Below, piece after piece: positions 6,802 through 10,074 of a stretch of 10,074 bases of DNA. Both the position numbers and the translations under genes were made by a program. Source of the DNA: Aureococcus anophagefferens (Eukaryota > Sar > Pelagophyceae > Pelagomonadales > Pelagomonadaceae); NCBI RefSeq assembly GCF_000186865.1, contig NW_008705563.1, positions 2,861,098 to 2,871,171 on the forward strand. Reading direction: 5' to 3'. The notes beneath the pieces are model-generated. The model was not told the origin of the DNA. It worked only from the letters and a program-made list of their open reading frames with translations, and searched no databases. Within the stretch, counting starts at the first letter, position 1, and the number at the start of each line of letters is the position of its first letter.

Positions 6802-8283
6802 ATGGCTCTCGGCAGCCCGGGCGGTGGCATGTCGTCGGACTACGAGCTGTCGGAGATCATGCAGCGCGTGCTCGCGCGCCCCGCGAGCGAGTCCGAGGCG
6901 CGCGTCGCCTTCGGGAAGCTCAAGCGCAAGTTCCGGCGCCTCGGCGACGAGGTCGTGTCCGGCGTCATCCAGGCGCGTGCGGACCCCAAGGTCGTCGTGG
7001 GCTGCGAGTACAACCTGCGGGACGGCATGGTGCCCGGGTCGCAGACGCGGGCGCCGCCGCCGCCCAAGGAGCAGGGCGGGTCGCTGAGCCTCATCTTCGA
7101 GTTCTACAGCAAGCTGCAGAGCCCCGGCTTCCAGATGGGCCGCGGCCTCACGTACGAGGAGATCAAGAACTGCAACGAGCGCGTGAGCTTCTTCGAGCTC
7201 ATCTGCTTCTGCCGCGACTTCAAGATCGTGCCGCGCCTCGCGTCCAAGTCCACGCTCCAGTACCTCTGGAAGGTCGCGACGGCCAAGTGCAACCGGTCGG
7301 CCGGCAACGCGGGCGACGGCGACCAGAGCCTCCGGGACGCGGGTCTGGATTTGGAGGAGTTCCTCATGATTTTGGTGCGCATCGCCCTCGTCGCCTACGC
7401 GACCAAGGCCATCGGCCAGCCCCAGCTCGCGGTGCAGCACCTCATCCGGTTCCTCGATTTGGAGCACGTCGAGAAGATCCGGCACCACATCCGCACGCAG
7501 GGCCGCGAGACGCAGCGCCACGTCAACTTCCGGAGCGCCGGCGAGCTCGAGATGGGCTACGGCCGCAAGGCCCTCGAGGAGAAGAAGGAGGAGATCGCGA
7601 AGCGCGCGCGGAAGGCGTCGCGCGCCGCGATCGTCTTCTCGTCGTCGCAGCTGAGCCTCCTCGCCAAGGCGCCGAAGATGGACGACTTCACGACGGTGAA
7701 CAAGGTCAACTTCCTGAGCGTCGCGTCCCAGGTGCTCCTCGCGTCCTTCGACAAGGACATGGCCAACTTCCTCGAGCCCTACTGCAGTCTCCGCGCGGCG
7801 CAGCACTGGGTGCCGCTCGACGCGCTCGGCGTCGACGGCGGCACGCTCGAGCGGGGCCAGCGCTACGGCGTGCGCATCTGCGTGCTCAACCGGAGCGCGG
7901 AGACGCTCGTCGTCACGGACCTGCGCAAGACGGGCGACGCGGGCGCCGCGGTCCGCGCGATCTTCGACCCGAACCCGTTCGTGCCGGGCCTCACGCGCCA
8001 CGTCGAGCTCCTCATCGAGCCGTCGCCGACGCAGGGCGGCGAGTTCGTCGGCACGGTCGACGTCGAGGTCTCGTCCAACGCGCGCAAGACCAAGGCCTTC
8101 GTCGTGTCCGTGCCGCTCTTCTTCCGCGTGGAGTCGGTCCACGTCGCCGTCCACGAGGCCGAGGCCGAGCCCGAGCTCGGCAACCTCGGGCCGAAGCGCC
8201 TCGCCCAGGTCGGCTCGCACCACCGCCTCCGCCACGGCGCCGGCGACGACGGCGACGAGTGGCTCCACTCGAGCGACTACTAA
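6802..8283 (+). CDS. Unknown 493-residue protein: helical body, possible EF-like segment, C-terminal beta-rich region
   Basis: Intronless and clearly coding (strong codon bias, Kozak G at -3 and +4, no repeats). Residues 1-60 are helical and basic. About 95-160 is a well-formed helical region (LIFEFYSKLQS, FFELICFCRDFKIVPRLASK). A stretch near 180-195, LDLEEFLMILVRIAL, resembles the exiting part of an EF-hand-like helix pair. About 245-330 is charged helix, including LEEKKEEIAKRARKASRAA, a possible coiled coil. About 340-450 is beta-rich (YGVRICVLNRSAETLVV, PGLTRHVELLIEPS, VPLFFRVESV) and looks like an Ig/ASH/MSP-type sandwich, a fold frequent in axonemal and centrosomal proteins. I do not recognise the family. 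Together with the head-to-head ERICH2-like gene, a cytoskeletal or ciliary role is possible but speculative. A second Met at residue 10 is an alternative start. Confidence 0.8.
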   Translation: MALGSPGGGMSSDYELSEIMQRVLARPASESEARVAFGKLKRKFRRLGDEVVSGVIQARADPKVVVGCEYNLRDGMVPGSQTRAPPPPKEQGGSLSLIFEFYSKLQSPGFQMGRGLTYEEIKNCNERVSFFELICFCRDFKIVPRLASKSTLQYLWKVATAKCNRSAGNAGDGDQSLRDAGLDLEEFLMILVRIALVAYATKAIGQPQLAVQHLIRFLDLEHVEKIRHHIRTQGRETQRHVNFRSAGELEMGYGRKALEEKKEEIAKRARKASRAAIVFSSSQLSLLAKAPKMDDFTTVNKVNFLSVASQVLLASFDKDMANFLEPYCSLRAAQHWVPLDALGVDGGTLERGQRYGVRICVLNRSAETLVVTDLRKTGDAGAAVRAIFDPNPFVPGLTRHVELLIEPSPTQGGEFVGTVDVEVSSNARKTKAFVVSVPLFFRVESVHVAVHEAEAEPELGNLGPKRLAQVGSHHRLRHGAGDDGDEWLHSSDY

Positions 8284-8467
8284 GATTGTGCTTTTTTAAG
8301 GGAGAGTCCAGTGGAGACTCCTCCTGGACCAGGTGGTTGCACTTCACCTTTCAGGTGATGTGCACAACTTGCAATCGGCCAAGGTCTCCGAGTCGGCCCA
8401 GGCCTGCGCCTCCGCCGCGCGCATCAGCATCGCAGAGCTGCACCGCTGCAGCCGCGCGCCGCAACCA
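8284..8467 (+). promoter_or_regulatory. Intergenic region upstream of nitrilase, with hairpin
   Basis: This 184-bp gap between two same-strand genes must hold the 3' end signals of the left gene and the promoter of the nitrilase gene. It begins with a T6 run (8292-8297). A hairpin occupies 8339-8363: GCAC-T-TCACCT, loop TTC, AGGTGA-T-GTGC, i.e. ten pairs with one T:T mismatch. A smaller one, GAGTC/GACTC, lies at 8304-8320. A CCAAT pentamer at 8465-8469 overlaps the ATG and is probably fortuitous. Function is inferred from position only. Confidence 0.4.
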
Positions 8468-9414
8468 ATGAGCGCGCAACTGTCGCGCGTGCTGCGGCGC
8501 GTCGGCGTCGGCCAGCTCACGGCGACGTCCGACCACGCGTCGAACCTCGCGGCGGCGTCGCAGCTGTGCCGGCAAGCCAAGAGCGCCGGCGCCTGCCTGC
8601 TCTGCCTGCCCGAGGCCTTCTCCTTCATCGGCGCGGCGGCCGCCGAGACCGTCGCCCAGGCGGAGCCGCTCGACGGCCCGCGGCTCGGAGCGTACCGCGC
8701 GCTCGCGCGCGAGCACGGCCTCTGGCTGAGTCTCGGGGGCTTCCACGAGGCCGGCGCGCCCGGCGGCCGCGTCTTCAACACGCACGTCGTGCTCGACGCC
8801 GCCGGCGCGACGCGCGCCGAGTACCGCAAGATCCACCTCTTCGACGTCGACGTGCCCGACGGGCCAGTGTTGATGGAGTCGCGGTCGACGGCGCCGGGCG
8901 CCGCGGCGTGCGTCGTCGTCGACGCGAGCGACGAGCTGGGCTTCACCTTCGGCCTCACGACCTGCTACGACCTGCGCTTCCCGGAGCTCTACGTCGCGCT
9001 CGCGCGGTCGAGCGGCTGCCACGCGATCCTCGCGCCGAGCGCGTTCACGCGGCCGACGGGCGCCGCGCACTGGCACCTGCTGCTCCGCGCGCGCGCCGTC
9101 GAGAGCCAGGCCTACGTCCTCGCCGCGGCGCAGAGCGGGACGCACAACGAGAAGCGCGCGTCCTACGGCGCGCGGCCCGCGTCCGCGGACCTCGTCTCGT
9201 ACGGCGCCGCGCGAGGTCGTTCGCCGTCGCAGGCCACGCGCTGGCCGTCGACCCCTGGGGCGAGGTCGTCGGCGACTGCGGGCCCGACGCGTCGCCCGCG
9301 CTCGTCACCGTCGACATCGACCTCGACAAGATCGCCAAGATCCGCGCGAAGATGCCCATCCAGGCCCACCGCCGCGGCGACGTCCTCGGGCTCCTCCAGG
9401 CCGACGCCGCGTGA
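8468..9414 (+). CDS. Carbon-nitrogen hydrolase, NIT1-like (deaminated glutathione amidase)
   Basis: Exons 8468-9167 and 9233-9414 encode 293 residues, the usual length for NIT1/NIT2 proteins. The nitrilase triad is intact: Glu49 in CLPEAFSF, Lys121 in YRKIHLFDVDVP, Cys166 in TTCYDLRFPEL. Further NIT1-type marks are FNTHVVLD, PSAFTRPTGAAHWHLLLRARA and AAAQSGTHNEKRASYG. Splicing a 65-nt intron (donor GCGCGC, acceptor CGCAG) joins SYG to HALAVDPWGEVV, reproducing the family's unbroken block; this strongly supports both exon borders. NIT1 enzymes hydrolyse deaminated glutathione, a side product of transaminases, as metabolite repair in cytosol and mitochondria; substrate here is by homology. The ATG at 8468 is the first in frame but has a poor context (C at -3). 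The upstream frame is open without ATG, so an unseen 5' exon carrying a transit peptide is possible. Confidence 0.85.
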
Positions 9415-9788
9415 GGGCGTGCGCTTCTTTCTAAACTTGCGATGCTCGGGCCTGTGATGCGCCTCCCCTACGGCGTTCCGACGGCCTGCTTGAACAAATT
9501 CTTGATGTTGCAGTGCACTCCGTAAATGCACCAACAAGATACGTGGGCGACAGTCCGCCGGGACCTAAGACAGTCCGTCGTCGATAGTTCACTGCGGTCC
9601 GTCGGGTAACAGCTACCGAATTGGGCTTAACAGTCCGTCGTCGATAGTTCACTGCGGTCCGTCGCGTAAGAGCTACCGAATTGGGCTTAACAGTCCGTCG
9701 TCGATAGTTCACTGCGGTCCGTCGGGTAACAGCTACCGAATTGGGCTTGACGTCGCGGGCCTCGACGTCGCGGGCCTCGTCCGGGTCG
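9415..9788 (+). promoter_or_regulatory. Intergenic/KAE1 upstream region with hairpin and repeats
   Basis: These 374 bp have no convincing gene. The left part (9415-9548) is moderate-GC and includes an imperfect hairpin at 9506-9536 (TGTTG and GTGCA pairing with TGCAC and CAACA around a nine-base loop). The right part is a three-copy 60-bp tandem array, then two copies of a 15-bp unit (GACGTCGCGGGCCTC, starting 9749 and 9764). The KAE1 promoter and nitrilase 3' signals must be here. A minus-strand frame across it is rejected as coding. Confidence 0.5.
9571..9750. repeat. 60-bp tandem repeat, three copies
   Basis: Copies at 9571-9630, 9631-9690 and 9691-9750 each begin CAGTCCGTCGTCGATAGTTC. 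Copy 2 differs from copy 1 at two bases in its second half (GTCGCGTAAG against GTCGGGTAAC); copy 3 differs from copy 1 at one base, near its right end (TTGA for TTAA). A diverged partial start, CAGTCCGCCG, sits at 9551. Each copy contains CCGAATTGGG, hence a CCAAT box on the minus strand at 9620-9624, 9680-9684 and 9740-9744. The copies are contiguous with no spacers, so this is a minisatellite and not a CRISPR array. Confidence 0.97.
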
Positions 9789-10074
9789 ATGTTCCTTGTC
9801 GACAACCTGCCCCCCCTGAGGGCGGACGAGACCGTCGTAGCCCTCGGGATTGAGGGCTCGGCGAACAAGGTAGGCGTTGGCATCGTTCGCTACGACGGTC
9901 GCAGCGGCGCGCGGCGGCGCGACGTCTTCGCGCGCAACGAGACCCGCGCGCGCGCCGCCCGCGCGAGCGCGCACCGCCCGCACGAGCGCGCGCCGCTCGC
10001 AGGCGAGTATGCGATCCTCTCCAATCCGCGCGAGACGTACGTGACGCCGCCGGGGAGCGGCTTCCGCCCGCGGA
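9789..10074 (+). CDS. KAE1: KEOPS subunit Kae1/OSGEP, N-terminal exons (3' end outside window)
   Basis: Exon 1 is 9789-9897, intron 9898-10002 (105 nt, GTCGCAG...CTCGCAG), exon 2 starts 10003 and runs off the window. The encoded start is MFLVDNLPPLRADETVVALG, followed by IEGSANKVGVGIVRYDG and, after the splice, EYAILSNPRETYVTPPGSGF. GIEGSANK and TYVTPPG-GF are diagnostic of archaeal/eukaryotic Kae1 and distinguish it from the organellar Qri7/TsaD type, which has G-I-E-T-S-C-D-E at the first motif. Kae1 is the catalytic subunit of KEOPS, making N6-threonylcarbamoyl-adenosine at position 37 of ANN-decoding tRNAs in the cytosol. The ATG at 9789 is the first after an in-frame TAG at 9705-9707; its context is weak (T at -3). 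A 60-bp repeat array ends 38 bp upstream. Confidence 0.88.
   Translation, partial: MFLVDNLPPLRADETVVALGIEGSANKVGVGIVRYDGRSGARRRDVFARNETRARAARASAHRPHERAPLAGEYAILSNPRETYVTPPGSGFRPR

Noticed and set aside
9571..9750. CRISPR-like array
   Set aside because: The units are contiguous 60-mers with no unique spacers, no cas genes are present, and the context is a eukaryotic nuclear genome.
9431..9883. Minus-strand frame with a 20-residue repeat (VKPNSVAVTRRTAVNYRRRT)
   Set aside because: The peptide repeat is just the translation of the 60-bp minisatellite, whose length is divisible by three. The frame also runs antisense through KAE1 exon 1 and has no recognisable domain.
1..10074. tRNA, rRNA, transposase or viral genes
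   Set aside because: No B-box-like GGTTCRANNCC in a cloverleaf context, no rRNA segments, and no integrase, transposase or reverse-transcriptase motifs were seen in any frame.

Overview
The window looks like nuclear DNA of a very GC-rich, compact, phototrophic stramenopile. A pelagophyte of the Aureococcus kind is the best guess, by inference rather than proof. The clues are: short spliceosomal introns (52-177 nt; ten are inferred here by restoring protein frames); ATG starts mostly in good Kozak contexts; eukaryote-only genes (KEOPS Kae1, an APC15-like subunit, Mpv17, PX-PH); and a protein whose N-terminus is a bipartite plastid presequence with the FAP cleavage motif typical of complex red-derived plastids. 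No bacterial operon logic, tRNA, rRNA or transposase was seen.

Layout, left to right: 3' end of an unknown gene (+, to 296); Mpv17/PMP22 family membrane protein (-, 385-1032); fusion of a histidine acid phosphatase with a TenA/thiaminase-II domain (+, 1224-2876); small APC15-like acidic protein (-, 2923-3249); PX-PH phosphoinositide-binding protein in four exons (+, 3481-4485); CCoAOMT-type O-methyltransferase (-, 4527-5210); small plastid-targeted single-span protein in two exons (+, 5330-5807); ERICH2-like acidic protein in five exons (-, 5851-6678); intronless 493-residue protein with a C-terminal beta-rich, possibly Ig-like region (+, 6802-8283); NIT1-like nitrilase in two exons (+, 8468-9414); and the first exons of KAE1/OSGEP (+, 9789 to the window end).

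The first nine genes alternate strands without exception. Convergent stop-to-stop gaps are 88, 46, 41 and 43 bp, and divergent start-to-start gaps are 191, 231, 119 and 123 bp. Promoters must therefore be shared and 3' ends probably overlap. The genes do not form one pathway; they are mostly housekeeping functions (KEOPS tRNA modification, metabolite repair, cell-cycle APC, organelle membrane).

The most interesting items are these. (1) The phosphatase-TenA fusion keeps the catalytic motifs of both halves and architecturally parallels the plant TenA-HAD thiamin-monophosphate phosphatase, but with an unrelated phosphatase fold. (2) Six of the ten inferred introns begin with GC, always as GCGCG(T/C). 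(3) A 60-bp tandem repeat lies immediately upstream of KAE1, and a 35-bp tandem repeat lies inside an oversized PX-PH intron.
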